Assembly: GCA_910576385.1 (NCBI GenBank)
Contig: CAJTIR010000003.1
Location: 124,001-188,000 of the forward strand
DNA length: 64,000 bases
From: Lachnospiraceae bacterium
GTDB taxonomy: Bacteria > Bacillota > Clostridia > Lachnospirales > Lachnospiraceae
Direction of reading: 5' to 3'
The position numbers and the translations under genes are program-made. The notes below the pieces were generated by a model. The model was not told the DNA's origin. It made no database searches and saw only the letters and a list, made by a program, of their open reading frames with translations. Positions 54,001-64,000 of this stretch are shown piece after piece (the first letter of the stretch is position 1; each line of letters begins with the position of its first letter).

Positions 54001-57000
54001 TGATCTTTAAAAATCCTTTGACAGACCAGTGGGAATCTTCGGATGAGTATTTATCCGGCAATGTCCGGGAGAAACTTACGGTCGCAAAACAATTTGCAGA
54101 AAATAATCCGGAATACGGGATCAATGTGCAGGCATTGGAGCGTGTGCAGCCGAAAGACCTGGAGGCATCGGAGATTGAGGTGCGTCTTGGGGCAACCTGG
54201 GTAGACCCGGCTTATATCACAGAGTTCATGGGGGAGCTGTTCCATACGCCGGGCCATTTATTGGGGAACCAGATTGACGTGAAGTATGCGAAAGTCAACG
54301 GCCAGTGGAACATTTCCGGGAAAGGTGCGGATTCCCGTGGAAATTCCCTTGTCACAGCCACTTACGGGACACCAAGGGCAAGCGGCTACCGTCTGTTAGA
54401 AGATGCGCTGAATCTCAAAGACACAAAAATCTTTGATACGGTTGTGGAGGACGGAAAGGAAAAGCGTGTCCTGAACAAAAAAGAAACCATGATCGCACAA
54501 CAAAAGCAGGAGATGATAAAGGAAGCCTTCAAGGAGTGGATCTTCCGGGACATTGACCGCAGGGAGGATTTGTGCAGGAAATATAACGATTTATTTAACA
54601 GCATCCGTCCCCGTGAATATGATGGGAGCCATATCCAGTTTGCAGGCATGACGCCAGAAATTACCCTGATGCCACACCAGAAAAATGCGGTGGCGCATAT
54701 ATTATATGGAAACAACACGCTGCTTGCGCATTGTGTGGGGGCCGGCAAGACCTTCCAAATGATTGCGGCCGGGATGGAGAGCCGGAGGCTTGGGCTGGCA
54801 CAGAAGAACCTCTATGTCGTGCCGAACCATCTGACCGAACAGTGGGGCAGCGATTTCCTGCGCCTGTATCCGGGCGCAAATGTCTTAGTCGCAACGAAGA
54901 AGGATTTTGAGCCTGCCAACCGGAAGAAGTTCTGCTCCCGTATCGCAACCGGGGATTATGACGCCATCATTATCGGGCACAGCCAGTTTGAGCGCATTCC
55001 CCTTTCCAGGGAACGGCAGATTGCAGCCATAGAGCGGCAGATGAACGACATCACGTCAGCCATTGAAGAGCTTGCGGCGGAAGATGGCACACGCTACACC
55101 ATTAAACAGATGGAAAAGACGAGGAAAACACTGGAAACAAGGCTTGCAAAGCTGAATGACCAGAGCCGGAAGGATGATGTTGTGACGTTCGAGCAGTTAG
55201 GCGTGGATCGGCTGTTCGTAGATGAGAGCCACAACTATAAAAATATGTTTTTATACACAAAGATGCGCAATGTTGCCGGGATTTCCCAGACGGACGCACA
55301 GAAAAGCTCCGATATGTTCATGAAGTGCCAGTACCTGGACGAGATTACCGGAGGGAAGGGCGTCACTTTTGCAACCGGGACTCCCGTATCGAATAGCATG
55401 GTAGAGCTATATACGATCATGCGCTATCTGCAGTATGACACCATACAGAGGATGGGCCTGGGGCATTTTGATTCCTGGGCGGCAGCTTTTGGCGAGACTG
55501 TCACAAGTATAGAGTTAAGTCCTGAAGGCACAGGATACCGGGCAAAGACAAGGTTTGCCCGGTTTTTTAATCTCCCAGAACTGATCGCATTATTTAAGGA
55601 GAGCGCCGACATCCAGACAGCGGATATGCTTGACCTTCCAGTTCCCGAAGCGGAATATATCAACGAAGTGCTGAAACCGAGCGAGGAACAGCAGGATTTG
55701 GTCAGCTCCTTTGCGGAACGGGCAGAGGCTGTCCGTTCCGGGAATGTAGACCCGTCAAGGGATAACATGCTGAAAATCACCAACGACGGGAGGAAATGCG
55801 CCCTGGATCAGCGTCTGATTAACGATATGCTGCCGGATGCGGAGGAAAGCAAGGTCAACCGCTGTGTGGATAATGCGTTTGGCATTTGGGAAAAGACTTC
55901 TGCAGACAAAGGGACACAATTAATTTTTTGCGACCTGTCTACGCCGAAAAACGACGGCACGTTCAATGTCTATGACGATGTGCGGGAAAAGCTGGTGGCA
56001 AAAGGAATCCCCAGAGAGGAAGTGGCGTTTATCCATGAAGCCGGGACGGAAACGAAAAAAGCGGAATTATTTTCAAAGGTGCGCTCCGGGCAGGTGCGTA
56101 TTCTGCTCGGTTCTACACCGAAGTTAGGCGCAGGGACAAATATCCAAGACAGGCTTGTTGCCCTACACCACCTGGATGCGCCTTGGAAACCGGCCGATTT
56201 GGAGCAGCAGGAGGGCCGTATTCTTAGGCAGGGGAACCAGAATGACAAGGTACAGATCTACCGGTACGTTACCGAAAATACATTCGATGCGTACATGTGG
56301 CAGATTTTGGAGAACAAGCAGAAGTTCATCAGCCAGATCATGACCAGTAAATCCCCGGTACGAGCCTGTGAGGACGTGGACGATACGGCGTTAAGCTATG
56401 CGGAGATCAAAGCCCTGGCTACGGGCAATCCCTACATCAAAGAGAAGATGGATCTCGACATCCAGGTGAGCAAGCTGAAACTTTTGAAGGCAAACCATAC
56501 CAGCCAAAAGTACCGCCTGGAAACGGAGATCGCAAGGAATTACCCAGTGAAGATTACCGCATTAAAAGAGCGGATTGCAGGCTTGCGGGCGGATGCGGAG
56601 GCAGTGAAGCCAATCCTTGAAAAAGAAAAGGAAAAAGACAATTTCTCCATGCTGATCGGTGGAAAAACCTACACAAACCGGAAAGAGGCAGGGACGGCGC
56701 TGATTGCAGCCTGCGCAGGAATGAAAGCGGTGGATGCGGCCGGGCAGGTCGGGGAATTCTGCGGGTTCCGGCTGTATTCTGATTTTGACAGCTTCAACCA
56801 GGTATATAAGCTGACTGTCAAGCGGCAGTGCAGCTACCAGGTTGAAGTGGGGAAAGACCCGTTAGGGAACTTGCAGCGTATCAGCAACGTATTCTCCGGG
56901 ATTGGGAAGAAACTGACGGAATCGGAACTGAATTTAGAAACCGTTCAGCAGCAGCTTGCCACGGCAAAGGAGGAAGTGGAGAAGCCTTTTGCAAAAGAAG

Positions 57001-57287
57001 AAGAATTGGCGGAGAAGATGGAACGCCTGTCGGAATTAAACGCCTTGCTGAACATGGACGATAAAGGGCCGTCGGAAGCGCTGGGCATGGACGATGATGT
57101 GCAGGAAGTGGCAGACTGTCCGAGGAAAGCGGTTAATTATGCAGGCCGGGTGTCGGATGCTTCACGGATTGCAGATGAAGTAAGGAAACCTTCTGTGCTT
57201 GGGAAGCTGAAAGAAGCAAAAGAGCGTCTTATGGGGAATCATGGGAACACCCAGAAACCGGTAAAGAAAAAGGAGCAGGAATTATAA
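48087..57287 (+). CDS. Giant polyvalent protein: N6-adenine methylase plus Snf2-type helicase
   Basis: A 3066-residue protein. The N-terminus (about 1-110) is LtrC/ArdC-like ([20 protein letters not shown]). Residues 283-397 are low-complexity, Gly/Glu/Arg-rich, and overlap a nested gene. Residues about 400-1350 hold LPD-type and unknown domains. A methylase core at about 1545 has [14 protein letters not shown] and GNVPFGAYK (catalytic NPPF-like motif). A superfamily 2 helicase begins near 2195: [25 protein letters not shown] near 2217, [11 protein letters not shown] near 2378, [10 protein letters not shown], and [21 protein letters not shown] near 2705. The C-terminus is coiled coil. It probably modifies and protects the incoming strand. 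The start at 48087 has TGGAGG upstream. Confidence 0.93.
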   Translation: MAMLNEIRGLAEYEAKAVTSSPRDWMGYLDTAAKLYRYSFPDTLLIHAQRPDATACASLELWNGKMNRWVNRGAKGIALIDDTGPTRRLRYVFDISDTHMVRGGRTPNLWKIEDAQKKDILDHLADAYGLSETDSADLPSALSEISRQLTEENLEEVMDGLLYETEGTFLEGLDEDTIRVEFRRLLMNSAFYTLAVRCGLDPMEYLEEEDFSAITDYNALPVLTFLGNATSQLVEPVLVDIGRTVRKILIEESQKTVAKENGIGYNEFNALKRESKNKEGGNEHGTDLPPQRGLPVPEPDHRETRGGNREVRDAAPDIPEREPEGMVSEHDAVGETGQALDGDRAGSDGEDGSPDERAASEIPGPGQGERPDGVGGAHEWTDGNGGREHLEGIGIQLNEESTEQDLSEAEEKEASALSLPDFPTVEQQKREIEGRMQALYAGEVAISPEVIDEVLRNGGNRNGSQLRIIYNFMIDQMPEEYTEFVRREYGKGGIGLIIDGKEYSVWYDELGMQIAVGHTVTDRILDKVFLSWEDVCGRIHQLLKQGEYAPQVVLDAARDNALKEHANALAYMYQDMAEGVAELVFEDVEVFYGGFPDKVERLSELIAQPEYLSDLIERLEGLAEAYEENHGIMRFQLYNPTRILAQFQKFAKEAVPYQAREGFAWEEHPVFITEDEIDAFLQGGGAYSDGRLSTYAFFIQDKTDKEKTDFIKESYGIGGRSHALSGADNSHADYSGKGLKLARGSYSEPDVEILLRWPKVAKRVVALIENGNYLKPSDYSRMPVYERERMAGRVVNFYHHLPDHMIRPWAGNPDMFTHRDDVVSLLNNPEGQEGLLRHMDEAIAELPLDFEDYEKKVQILTDLHGYVEGTYTIFPERKREEVQIENGGQLSLFDFMAPEKTPGKQEETKEPQKNEESEIKSAGPIEDSSGSGETGKYTYAVGNFIYLDTDKLHRITEIKNQHISVKDMEHPDHQESIIFLDSYDGRLDVCPELNRHLLIGGNALGRDSRAIYKECLYTALAAIKSSAAYDVIRSRDVDEDMAYDIVQEELDNLMVRNRENAPVMAEAYGNWDNFRDWMAEDIFQRTYQDYLVDSRDAIALHENDPDAPEWAKGMAVDAELQEIAAFPEGAKENMREAETAAEAETADSAKSAEPDLMQREPGIFEYGGFHFEAVGKLQENFNAQDIILNTRSHNELGISDYEDGQHPYSHSSFYEASTDKTADVFRCVETGKNYLPGEHELFEYVGEFIPFIQQETQEEEAELPQTGAAAPNLEELQEEPDTEEYGLIENRLFLAMEEADVYLDDFSPEQVDVIYEAAEKGLNLVPMLNPEFPPEQMQLIADVMERMAANEQAAFGNEINPLTSHVMNPEEINHIRKDRRLPLEPVAADGIEGAGGIGNGSTRQASGQSRRDNGTGEPSPGLERREKINFHITDDDLGAGGPKQKFRANMDAILILKALEYENRLATPEEQETLSHFVGWGGIPAAFDDKNEAWAAEYAELKAALTPEEYREARASTLNAFYTSPTVIKAMYEALGNMGLQRGNVLEPSCGIGNFMGLVPEPMDGLNMYGVELDSISGKIAKQLYQKNNISVQGFETAAYPDSFFDCVIGNVPFGAYKVADRRYDRHNFMIHDYFIAKSLDLVRPGGVVAVVTSSGTMDKQSASVRQYIANRADLIGAIRLPNNAFQRNAGTGVVADILFFQKRDRASLEQPDWVELGTTPEGHTVNSYFANHPEMVLGEFTTESTQYGKQETTVKPIEGAVLSEQLKEAVKHIQGTITEMELEDSELEETASSIPADPSIKNFSFANVDGKVYYRENSVMNLMELPALTTERVLGMIELRNLTQTLLQCQMEDGSDAEVAVLQKELNTQYDRFTAQYGLISSNANRRAFSQDSSYCLLSSLELVDEEGKLKRKADIFTKRTIRKAVPVTSVDTASEALAVSIGERAKVDVPFMAELSGRAESEVTEELAGVIFKNPLTDQWESSDEYLSGNVREKLTVAKQFAENNPEYGINVQALERVQPKDLEASEIEVRLGATWVDPAYITEFMGELFHTPGHLLGNQIDVKYAKVNGQWNISGKGADSRGNSLVTATYGTPRASGYRLLEDALNLKDTKIFDTVVEDGKEKRVLNKKETMIAQQKQEMIKEAFKEWIFRDIDRREDLCRKYNDLFNSIRPREYDGSHIQFAGMTPEITLMPHQKNAVAHILYGNNTLLAHCVGAGKTFQMIAAGMESRRLGLAQKNLYVVPNHLTEQWGSDFLRLYPGANVLVATKKDFEPANRKKFCSRIATGDYDAIIIGHSQFERIPLSRERQIAAIERQMNDITSAIEELAAEDGTRYTIKQMEKTRKTLETRLAKLNDQSRKDDVVTFEQLGVDRLFVDESHNYKNMFLYTKMRNVAGISQTDAQKSSDMFMKCQYLDEITGGKGVTFATGTPVSNSMVELYTIMRYLQYDTIQRMGLGHFDSWAAAFGETVTSIELSPEGTGYRAKTRFARFFNLPELIALFKESADIQTADMLDLPVPEAEYINEVLKPSEEQQDLVSSFAERAEAVRSGNVDPSRDNMLKITNDGRKCALDQRLINDMLPDAEESKVNRCVDNAFGIWEKTSADKGTQLIFCDLSTPKNDGTFNVYDDVREKLVAKGIPREEVAFIHEAGTETKKAELFSKVRSGQVRILLGSTPKLGAGTNIQDRLVALHHLDAPWKPADLEQQEGRILRQGNQNDKVQIYRYVTENTFDAYMWQILENKQKFISQIMTSKSPVRACEDVDDTALSYAEIKALATGNPYIKEKMDLDIQVSKLKLLKANHTSQKYRLETEIARNYPVKITALKERIAGLRADAEAVKPILEKEKEKDNFSMLIGGKTYTNRKEAGTALIAACAGMKAVDAAGQVGEFCGFRLYSDFDSFNQVYKLTVKRQCSYQVEVGKDPLGNLQRISNVFSGIGKKLTESELNLETVQQQLATAKEEVEKPFAKEEELAEKMERLSELNALLNMDDKGPSEALGMDDDVQEVADCPRKAVNYAGRVSDASRIADEVRKPSVLGKLKEAKERLMGNHGNTQKPVKKKEQEL
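48937..49278 (+). CDS. TnpV-like protein nested out of frame inside the helicase gene
   Basis: A 113-residue protein read in another frame of the giant gene: [71 protein letters not shown], and [20 protein letters not shown]. The order and motifs match the transposon-encoded TnpV family I recall. GAAGGAGG lies 8 bases before ATG 48937, a better ribosome site than most genes here; an ATG at 48931 is too close. The host frame in this stretch is low in complexity, so the nested frame looks like the one under protein-level selection. Function of TnpV is unknown. Confidence 0.85.
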   Translation: MELTYHRKGDYLFPNLTIEKPEAAIGKYGMLRRTYLKENRKGWYQSMMLSGKLDRHLMEIEQAATERMEVLMKGLLLKYPAPDKEKDQMAWAAHMNGLTAMAEESILKELVYS

Positions 57288-57517
57288 GCAGGAGGCCATA
57301 CCGTCAATAGATGATGGGGTGGCATTATTTTTGCATAGACAGATGGGAAAGCTGCGATAAGTTTTTCCGTCTGTTTATCTGCAAGGTATTTTGCAGGGCA
57401 GGCGGAGCCTGCCAGTGAGAGCATGGAATTAGCCGGGTCTGCCAGAAACCTATTTCAATATTTATAAGGATAGTTCTATGGCATATGCCGGGAAAGAATG
57501 GAGGGAATTTATCATTT
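57288..57517 (+). other. Intergenic region with a short GC hairpin
   Basis: About 230 bases between the two giant genes. GGCAGGC (57397-57403) and GCCTGCC (57407-57413) form a hairpin with a three-base loop. No open frame with a ribosome site is visible. An ATG at 57485, in frame with the next gene, has a poorer context than 57518. Confidence 0.5.
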
Positions 57518-60500
57518 ATGGCCGGAAAACGGGAAGAACAGTTGAAGGAGATTACGGAACGGCTGGAACAGGGCGTCAAGGATTTATTTACATCGGAAAA
57601 ATATACAGAATATTTGAAAACCATGTCGCAGTTCCATAATTATAGTTTTAACAACACGCTTTTAATCGCGATGCAGAAGCCGGAGTCAACCTTGGTTGCA
57701 GGGCTGTCTACCTGGAACAAGAAATTTAACCGTCGGGTAAAACGTGGGGAGAAGGGGATCAAGATCATCGCCCCTGCGCCGATTAAGGAAAAAGAAGAGA
57801 TAGAGAAATTTGATCCGGAAACAAACGAGCCGGTGCTGCGCCCGGACGGACAGCCGGAGACAGAGGAAGTGGAGCGTATCATCCCACGGTTCCGTGTGTC
57901 TACAGTATTTGACATTTCACAGACGCAAGGAGATCCGCTTCCGGAACTGGACACGCCGGAGCTAGTGGGGAGCGTAGAAAATTTTGATATTTTCATGGAA
58001 GCAATCCAGATGGTTTCCCCATCCCCTATGCGCTATGGGGAGATTGAAGGGAGTTCCAAGGGGTATTACAGCAACGCCAGTAAGGAAATCGTAATACAGG
58101 AGGGCATGAGCGAGAAGCAGACCATGAAAACCGCTGTCCATGAAGTGACACATGCCATGTGCCATGACCGGGATAGGATGGAGGAGTTTGGTGAAAATAA
58201 AAACAAGATGACAATCGAAACGGAAGCCGAGAGCGTAGCCTTTACTGTCTGCAGTTTCTTCAATTTAGATACGTCAGACTACTCATTCCCATATTTAGCG
58301 GGATGGGCAAGCAGCATGGATATGAAGGAGATGCGCACGTCAATGGATTTTATCCGGAAAACAGCAGGCTCTTTTATTGACAGCATGGTGGAGAACATCC
58401 AGAAGCTGCAGAAAGAAAAAGCGGCAGAACGGGAGCTGACAGAAGATGATTTCGTATTCCAGTTTGCCCCTCTTGGGGAGGATACAAAAAAGTTCTATCT
58501 TGTAGATAATGTCGGGCGGGTAGATTTTTTAAGGCTGTTACATACTTTTGCTGAACAGGACGGGGGAAATGGAAATCCGGAGCAGTTCCTGAAAAGCCAC
58601 GGCGTACACCTGGATTTATGGCGGGATTCGGAAGATGGAAAGAAGAATCAGGAAATCCCGGAGTTCTATGATGCCTTGTATATGGATGCAGGCCATATCG
58701 TGGATGCGGCAGAATTTTCTATTTTGGTGCAGGTGGAGATGATGATCAGCCGTGCGGAGTACGGGCATACAGCTTTGGGGAAGGAAGCGCATAACCTGGC
58801 TGTCTTATATGCCTATAAGCTGGACAATCCAAGGGACACGAGGGAGTTGGTGAATAAACTTGCGGAGGCTGTGGAAAATCCGAAGATGCATAATCTTCAG
58901 GAAATTATGGAGGATGCACAGGAAGAGATTGATTTTCTGCCTGATAACAAAGTCGGGATTATGCAGATGCATGAATTTGGCTACCGCAATGATTCCGTCC
59001 TGCCGCTTACAATGGAAAGGGCCTTTGCGCTGCACAATGCAGGGCTGCATATCTACAGCCTGCAGAAAGACGGAAGTTCAATTCTGATGAATACAGAAGA
59101 TGATATTAGAGAAACAGGAGAAGACGGCATGTTTGGCATTGACGCAAGGGCGTGGGAGAGCTACCAGGTGATGGAATCGGTACGTGCGGAAAATGCAGAG
59201 CAGGAACATTTAAACGAAGAATTGCTTTTCAGCAGTAACGAGGATCGTTATGCCATCTACCAGATCCGGGACGACAGCAAGAGCCGGGAATACCTTTTTA
59301 TGGGTACGGAGTATCTGAAAAAGCAGGGATTTTCCGTGGATTATGATGATTACCGGATGGTTTACGGTGATGTGCTAGGGGGAAAAGAAACGCTGGATTC
59401 CCTGTATGAAAAATTCAATATCGGGCAGCCGCTGGACTTTAAAGGGCATTCCCTCTCTGTCAGTGATGTAGTGGCCATAAAAAGAGACGGTGAGATTACG
59501 GCGCATTATGTGGATTCTTATGGATATACGGAACTGCCGGAATTTTTTCATCAGAAGGAGAAAACCATAAAGCAGGAAAAAGGAACAGAATTACAGGAAA
59601 GCAGCCTGCAGGAACTACAAAAGGGTGATACAGAAAAGCAATATCAAGAAGTAGAGATTTTTGGAGTCCCGGCATTATTTTCTAATGGAAAGATACCGGA
59701 AAAAGAAGTGCCATCTGAACTTTACCGCTATGATTTGCGGGGGTCTGATTATGACCCTGGCGATCCGGTCGCTGTGGAATACCATGTGGGAGCCAACCAT
59801 GCCGGCACAATCCTGTCCTCGTTTTATCTGCCTATCCCGGAAAGAAGGTATTTGAATCTTGGGGAGGAATTAAACTTTACTGGCGGGATGGTGACAATCG
59901 AACAATTAAAGCAATCAGCAATAGCGTTCAATGAAAGCCTGAATACAAAAGAAAAGAAACGGAAGCTGGAAGAACGGATACAGAATGTGGTCATTCATTC
60001 CAATGAGGAGCTTTTATATACAGGTACAGATGATTGTTACGCTCTTTTTCAGATCAATGAGGATACGAAAGGCCGGGATTATTTCCTTTTAAGTATGGAA
60101 ACGATCAAAGAAGATGGTTTAGAGGTGAATGGTGCGGATTATTCCCTGATTTATGGCGGCAGGCTCAAGCTAGGGGATAATTTGGAAAGCGTCCGCACAG
60201 AAATAACATTTTCTCTCCCGGAAGGCTATACCGGGCACTACCCGACTGTCGGTGATGTGATGGTTATGAACCGTAAAGGGAAAGTGACTGCTTATTTTTT
60301 GGATGATTATGGCCCTGTGGAACTGCCCGGTTTTATTGAACAGAGGAAACATGTACTGGAGGAAGAAGCAAAACGGCAGATTCCAGAGGAAAAAACGTAC
60401 CCGCCGCTTTATATGCATACCATTACCTATGCAATGGAGCATGGCCGGGCAGATGATTACCTGGAATCAAGAAAGCTGAACCTGGACTGCAAAAAAGCGG

Positions 60501-62974
60501 TTGAGGACGCAATCAGGGAGAACTTTGACGGGATGCATCTGGCGCATGATGCCGCAGAGGAAGTCCTGGAGGAATATGGCGCAGAACGTGTGGTATTCAT
60601 CCTTGCAAATACGTTGCAGCATTTGGAACATGACGGGCGGTTTTCTATCGGGAATAAGGCATGGGCAAAGGGATACGAGATACCGGAGAACGTAAACCGG
60701 GGGATGGATATGAACGCTGATTATGTGGTAAGCAGCCACCCGGCTGTACTGGACGGGTTTATCGGATTGGCAAGGGATGGAATACAGGAACAGGAGTTAG
60801 GGAAGGAAGAAAACGTGCGGATCAATGAGGAAACGAAAGGGTTTATTGCAAATGGGCATTTTGGCACATGGCATACGGCAGAAGCAAAAGAAATTAGCGG
60901 CGAGCTGTTTTACCGGATGGAGCATGAGGAATATGGGGATTCTGTGGCCTCTATTATTGTCAATCAGGAAGGGGAACTGGTGGCAGAGGATCTGGAGCAT
61001 GGGTTTGATCAGGGGGCAATGGAAGCCATTGGCGAGTATTTTTCAGAAAAAGGAGTAGAAATGGAACCGGAGCCGTCATTCATTGCACAATACTATCTTA
61101 TACAGAACACCGATGGCAGCAAAGCAGAAAGGGAATATCAGTATTTTGCGGATTTGGATGCGGCGGCCACTGCCTATCAGCAGATACCAAACCACCTAAA
61201 TAAACAGCTTGGCATGGAAAGCACGGAACAGCCACCCTCCAGGATGTCCCTGATTGTGTGCCGGAATGGAATTGAAACGCTTACAGATATAGAATTTAAT
61301 TCCCTAAGCGAAAAATGGGTTCGAGAGGAAACGATGGCGGCGTCACAGAAAGCAAGGGAGTATCTCGATAGCTATGATGTTGCAATTGCATACCAGACAG
61401 AAAAAGGGTACTTTTCCATCCAGACCGTTTCTGACGGTTACGATTATACGATTTATGGTAAGGATTTCAGGGAGATTGACGGAGGCGTGTACGACGATCC
61501 GGATCTGTCAATCCGTGAGGCGATGGAAGCGATCCTTTCGGATGAAGGCATACCGTTGGCGGCGTGTAAGGTTATGGATTATGGAGAATTGCAGGTGAAA
61601 ACAGAAACCGTGGCGCAGGAAGAACTGCAGAAGGCGCAGGCGAAAGAAACGGAGACGGAGAGACTTACGCTTGTTTCTGATCAGACAGAGCCGGAGCCTG
61701 CCTTAAACGGCCAGAGCCGTGCGGGAATAGAGGAAACCGTACTCTGCTATGCCCAGGCACAGATTGATGAAATGGGGCTGTCGGAGGAAGTGGAGCTGCT
61801 TGGCGCAAGGGTGTACGGGAGCCGTTCCAGAGAAGGGATGTACCAGGAAGGCTCGGATATAGATGTGGTGGTATCTTACAGCGGCAATCTGAAAGAGGAT
61901 GTTTTCTTCAATGCGTTACATGAGGGAGATTTTAAGATGGCGGGAATCCCGGTTGACATCAATCCAATCTCTACGGAAAAGACAGGAACTTTGGAGAGAT
62001 ACATGGAGAATGCGGAAAAATATCTGGATGGAAAAGAAAGGCAGGAACTTACCGGGGATATTGTAAAGTTCAGTATGGATCATGATGAAGATCTGCTTGG
62101 ATTTTGGGATGGCGCTGCCCGGATAGAAACAGAGCCGATCTATCAGGCGTATGAGATTATTGGCAATGCGCTTGAAAGAAATGATACGGAAAAGTTCCGG
62201 GCGCACTTAGCGGAGGTTATTGAAACCGGCGACAAAGAATCCCCGATTGTCAGGGATGCAATCGGGTTAATGGAGAAATTGACAGGGGAGAGCCATGACA
62301 TTTCCGTAGAGCAGGAGGCAACCATTACATTCTATGTGGCGGAATGTACGGAGTTCCCTGTTTTGGGGGAATACCATGAGCGTCTGGAAACACTGCAGGA
62401 GGCGATGGAATTGTATGAAAAAATCCCTGCAGAACGGATGAGCGGCATTAAGGGGATTGGATTCTGCCTGGAGGACGGCAGTATCTATGACGGGAATTTT
62501 GACTTAATGGTGATGGGGGAGATGCAGACGGAATTTATCAATGAGATTCCCCAATACCGGGACAGTCCATTAGTGCAGAAGGCGATTGCGGATATGGAGA
62601 AAATCCTTGCGAATCAGAAAGGAAAGGATATGCCAGGGTTGAAAAGGGGGCAGGAACCGCCGCAGCCGCCAGTGTCATTGGAGAACAGGCAACAAACCGT
62701 ACAAGCGCATGAAAAAGGAAGCCCAGGTATCACAACACATGAATCGGGCAGAGATACTGCCAGGACAGAAACGAAAGCAGCAGAGCCGGTAAAATCAGTT
62801 GAAAATGCCCCGAAAATAGACGAGGGCATATCTGGCGGCAGCAAGAAGCAGTCCGTCCTAAACGCCCTCCGGGAACGGCAGGCAAGGATGAAGGCACAGG
62901 AGAAACAAACACTGGAACGGGGGAAGCAGAGCCAGAAAACACAAGCAAAGAAGAAGGGAGAACAGGAATTATGA
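57518..62974 (+). CDS. Giant polyvalent ArdC/zincin/nucleotidyltransferase protein
   Basis: An 1818-residue protein of stacked domains. Residues about 1-120 are ArdC-N-like ssDNA-binding (SFNNTLLIAMQKPESTLVAG, FNRRVKRGEKGIKIIAPAP). A zincin metallopeptidase motif, VHEVTHAMCHD, is near 206. Two YodL-like modules lie at about 570-690 and 830-955 (GHSLSVSDVVAI; GDVMVMNRKGKVTAYFLDD). A DUF3849-like part is at about 967-1090, an LPD28-like part at about 1110-1180, a MNT-type nucleotidyltransferase near 1405-1490 (YGSRSREGMYQEGSDIDVVV, then VDINPI), and the end is basic. ArdC-type proteins protect incoming single-stranded DNA in the recipient. The start at 57518 is chosen by similarity to MAGKREEQ-type family starts. 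Confidence 0.9.
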   Translation: MAGKREEQLKEITERLEQGVKDLFTSEKYTEYLKTMSQFHNYSFNNTLLIAMQKPESTLVAGLSTWNKKFNRRVKRGEKGIKIIAPAPIKEKEEIEKFDPETNEPVLRPDGQPETEEVERIIPRFRVSTVFDISQTQGDPLPELDTPELVGSVENFDIFMEAIQMVSPSPMRYGEIEGSSKGYYSNASKEIVIQEGMSEKQTMKTAVHEVTHAMCHDRDRMEEFGENKNKMTIETEAESVAFTVCSFFNLDTSDYSFPYLAGWASSMDMKEMRTSMDFIRKTAGSFIDSMVENIQKLQKEKAAERELTEDDFVFQFAPLGEDTKKFYLVDNVGRVDFLRLLHTFAEQDGGNGNPEQFLKSHGVHLDLWRDSEDGKKNQEIPEFYDALYMDAGHIVDAAEFSILVQVEMMISRAEYGHTALGKEAHNLAVLYAYKLDNPRDTRELVNKLAEAVENPKMHNLQEIMEDAQEEIDFLPDNKVGIMQMHEFGYRNDSVLPLTMERAFALHNAGLHIYSLQKDGSSILMNTEDDIRETGEDGMFGIDARAWESYQVMESVRAENAEQEHLNEELLFSSNEDRYAIYQIRDDSKSREYLFMGTEYLKKQGFSVDYDDYRMVYGDVLGGKETLDSLYEKFNIGQPLDFKGHSLSVSDVVAIKRDGEITAHYVDSYGYTELPEFFHQKEKTIKQEKGTELQESSLQELQKGDTEKQYQEVEIFGVPALFSNGKIPEKEVPSELYRYDLRGSDYDPGDPVAVEYHVGANHAGTILSSFYLPIPERRYLNLGEELNFTGGMVTIEQLKQSAIAFNESLNTKEKKRKLEERIQNVVIHSNEELLYTGTDDCYALFQINEDTKGRDYFLLSMETIKEDGLEVNGADYSLIYGGRLKLGDNLESVRTEITFSLPEGYTGHYPTVGDVMVMNRKGKVTAYFLDDYGPVELPGFIEQRKHVLEEEAKRQIPEEKTYPPLYMHTITYAMEHGRADDYLESRKLNLDCKKAVEDAIRENFDGMHLAHDAAEEVLEEYGAERVVFILANTLQHLEHDGRFSIGNKAWAKGYEIPENVNRGMDMNADYVVSSHPAVLDGFIGLARDGIQEQELGKEENVRINEETKGFIANGHFGTWHTAEAKEISGELFYRMEHEEYGDSVASIIVNQEGELVAEDLEHGFDQGAMEAIGEYFSEKGVEMEPEPSFIAQYYLIQNTDGSKAEREYQYFADLDAAATAYQQIPNHLNKQLGMESTEQPPSRMSLIVCRNGIETLTDIEFNSLSEKWVREETMAASQKAREYLDSYDVAIAYQTEKGYFSIQTVSDGYDYTIYGKDFREIDGGVYDDPDLSIREAMEAILSDEGIPLAACKVMDYGELQVKTETVAQEELQKAQAKETETERLTLVSDQTEPEPALNGQSRAGIEETVLCYAQAQIDEMGLSEEVELLGARVYGSRSREGMYQEGSDIDVVVSYSGNLKEDVFFNALHEGDFKMAGIPVDINPISTEKTGTLERYMENAEKYLDGKERQELTGDIVKFSMDHDEDLLGFWDGAARIETEPIYQAYEIIGNALERNDTEKFRAHLAEVIETGDKESPIVRDAIGLMEKLTGESHDISVEQEATITFYVAECTEFPVLGEYHERLETLQEAMELYEKIPAERMSGIKGIGFCLEDGSIYDGNFDLMVMGEMQTEFINEIPQYRDSPLVQKAIADMEKILANQKGKDMPGLKRGQEPPQPPVSLENRQQTVQAHEKGSPGITTHESGRDTARTETKAAEPVKSVENAPKIDEGISGGSKKQSVLNALRERQARMKAQEKQTLERGKQSQKTQAKKKGEQEL

Positions 62975-63201
62975 TGGTGAGATTTGAGGAAAATGAATAT
63001 TTCCTGATAGCAATGTTCCAGAAGGAAAGCAGGCAGGCAACCATTGAGGAGATGCATAACGCAATCCCCTACATAGGCAGGGATGAGGAAATGCTTGCCC
63101 TCATAAACAGCACACTGGAAAAGCTGTGGTGCATTACAGAGGAAGCATTTTTAGAATTGGATCTGGAACTGTATAAAGAGGAACCGATGGAGGATGAATG
63201 A
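62971..63201 (+). CDS. TTRAP-like transposon-transfer assisting protein
   Basis: A 76-residue protein. FEENEYFLIAMFQKESRQA, IEEMHNAIPYIGRDEEMLAL and STLEKLWCITEEAFLELDLE match the TTRAP pattern (short helical protein ending near a LEKL-x-x-M/I-T-x-x-E-F motif). It starts in the stop of the giant gene (ATGA) and overlaps the next start in the same way. Family members are common near the end of ICE transfer regions; their role is unproven. Confidence 0.85.
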   Translation: MMVRFEENEYFLIAMFQKESRQATIEEMHNAIPYIGRDEEMLALINSTLEKLWCITEEAFLELDLELYKEEPMEDE

Positions 63202-64000
63202 TGGAGGCAAATCAATTTGCGGTGTACCAGCTTAAAAATATCCCGGAAAACAGGCAGATACGGTTCCGGTCTTACAGCACACTGCAGGAGAAGGGGATAC
63301 AGATACAGTATAAGGATTATGAGCAGGTGTATCTGGCACGGATGCAGCCGGAAGACGGGCCGGGACAGATCCGCAGGCGTTTTAACAAGAAACTGCCACG
63401 GGCATTTCATGGACATTCGATCAGTGTCAGTGATGTGCTTGTGCTGAATAAGGGCGGCGTTGTGGCCGCCTATTATGTTGAGAAAGAAGGGTTCACCGCC
63501 ATAGCTGGTTTTATCCGGCCAGGCTCTTCCGGTGCGCCTGTGTCTTTCGGTACTTCTGGTTTCCACATCGAGGGGAAAGAAGGGAGCTGGCACGCTTTTG
63601 ACAGCATAATCGTAGACGGCAGGGAGTTCTTCCTGATGGAGCATGAAGCCTATGGGAAAGATACGGAATGGGTTGTGGTGGATGAAGCCGGGCGGCTGGC
63701 TGCCGAGGGAGTCTATCACGGGTTTGACCAATCCGTGCAGCAGCAGATTAAGGATTATCTTAACCCGCCGAAGCCTGCAAAAGAAATAGTGCGGCATGAA
63801 ACCACATTACCCTCTGGGAAGGCTTCTGTACCCTCCGGGGCAGATGCGGCAGAAGGCGGCGACAGGGAAAAGCCGCCCCTTGAGAATTGGCAGAAATATA
63901 TGGAAAACGGGGAGTATGTCCGTAGCGTTGAGAGTGGGGAAGAAGAAAACCACAGCCTCATTGATGGGAATAAAAATAATGGCAAAAAAAAGCATGGCAG
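63198..64000 (+). CDS. YodL/LPD28-like polyvalent protein (3' end outside window)
   Basis: An open frame from ATG 63198 (or 63201) to the window end, at least 267 codons without a stop. The N-terminus FAVYQLKNIPENRQIRFRSY, then GHSISVSDVLVLNKGGVVAA, is a YodL-like module. Residues about 120-180 (GSWHAFDSIIVDGREFFLME, EAGRLAAEGVYHGFDQSVQQ) are an LPD28-like module. Both modules also occur in the giant protein just upstream, so parts were copied or exchanged. The tail from about 195 is linker-like (VRHETTLPSGKASVPSGADA). The start overlaps the preceding stop by 4 bases. Function unknown, probably recipient-side protection or regulation. Confidence 0.85.
   Translation, partial: MMEANQFAVYQLKNIPENRQIRFRSYSTLQEKGIQIQYKDYEQVYLARMQPEDGPGQIRRRFNKKLPRAFHGHSISVSDVLVLNKGGVVAAYYVEKEGFTAIAGFIRPGSSGAPVSFGTSGFHIEGKEGSWHAFDSIIVDGREFFLMEHEAYGKDTEWVVVDEAGRLAAEGVYHGFDQSVQQQIKDYLNPPKPAKEIVRHETTLPSGKASVPSGADAAEGGDREKPPLENWQKYMENGEYVRSVESGEEENHSLIDGNKNNGKKKHG

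Larger units (their letters stand above)
17345..64000. mobile_element. Integrative and conjugative element, left part (continues beyond window)
   Basis: From just after lysS to the window end the genes are of Tn1549/CTn type: ParA/ParB/RepA, PcfB, VirD4, Maff2, VirB6-like, PrgI, VirB4, NlpC/P60, topoisomerase III, giant methylase-helicase, ArdC-type protein, TnpV-like and TTRAP-like proteins. The G+C content looks visibly higher than upstream. The exact left end is not proven, because the right end, integrase and relaxase are outside the window. Confidence 0.88.

Noticed and set aside
1-64000. tRNA or rRNA genes, and a relaxase or integrase gene
   Set aside because: I found no cloverleaf or rRNA-like sequence and no relaxase HUH motif or tyrosine/serine recombinase pattern in the window; the last two are expected to the right.

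Overview
The window looks like the chromosome of a gut Lachnospiraceae-type bacterium (Clostridia, Firmicutes) into which a large integrative and conjugative element (ICE) has inserted. This rests on the housekeeping proteins, AT-leaning codon use, AGGAGG ribosome sites and sigma-A promoters, and on Tn1549/CTn-like transfer genes typical of this group. No species can be named from the sequence alone.

Region 1 (1 to about 17,314) is ordinary chromosome. It holds an SCP2-domain protein cut by the window edge, a HIT protein, murG on the minus strand, a small membrane protein, pgi, a methyl-accepting chemotaxis protein on the minus strand, and a secreted SH3/cell-wall hydrolase with its own strong promoter. 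A co-directional run follows: nfeD-like, SPFH/band-7, ornithine carbamoyltransferase, birA, a small DUF6145-like protein, coaX, dusB, an unknown gene, greA and lysS.

Region 2 (about 17,315 to 17,540) is the probable left junction of the ICE, directly after lysS. It carries a triple 11-bp-period repeat, a triple 10-bp-period repeat and a very stable terminator hairpin.

Region 3 (17,539 to 23,720) is a plasmid-like maintenance and control module: two small conserved ICE proteins, parA, parB and a RepA_N-type initiator. The initiator gene contains nine 23-bp iterons that shift reading frame at every copy. A membrane protein, an XRE regulator and two overlapping sigma-70 region-4-like proteins follow.

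Region 4 (23,700 to 26,420) looks like cargo: a lipoprotein, two nearly identical tandem mini-HTH regulators with their own operators, and an alpha/beta hydrolase.

Region 5 (26,421 to 48,000) is the transfer apparatus. It starts with a 1985-residue cell-wall adhesin of about 13 Cna-B-like repeats, then small proteins, PcfB (DUF3801), a VirD4 coupling ATPase, a Maff2 pilin-like protein, a VirB6-like channel protein, an unexpected radical SAM protein, PrgI, VirB4, a class B sortase, an NlpC/P60 plus 3D-domain hydrolase, two accessory proteins and topoisomerase III. Region 6 (48,087 to 64,000) holds a 3066-residue methylase-helicase with a TnpV-like gene nested out of frame inside it, an 1818-residue polyvalent ArdC/zincin/nucleotidyltransferase protein, a TTRAP-like protein and a YodL/LPD28-like protein cut by the window end.

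The main unexplained signal is a family of eight 23-bp palindromes (arms CTTTRCGACA and TGTCGYAAAG, 3-nt spacer). They occur only in intergenic positions of the ICE, including four in 200 bp between virD4 and the pilin gene. With parA, parB and repA on the same element, they are candidate centromere or operator sites. No relaxase or integrase is visible; they probably lie to the right of the window.
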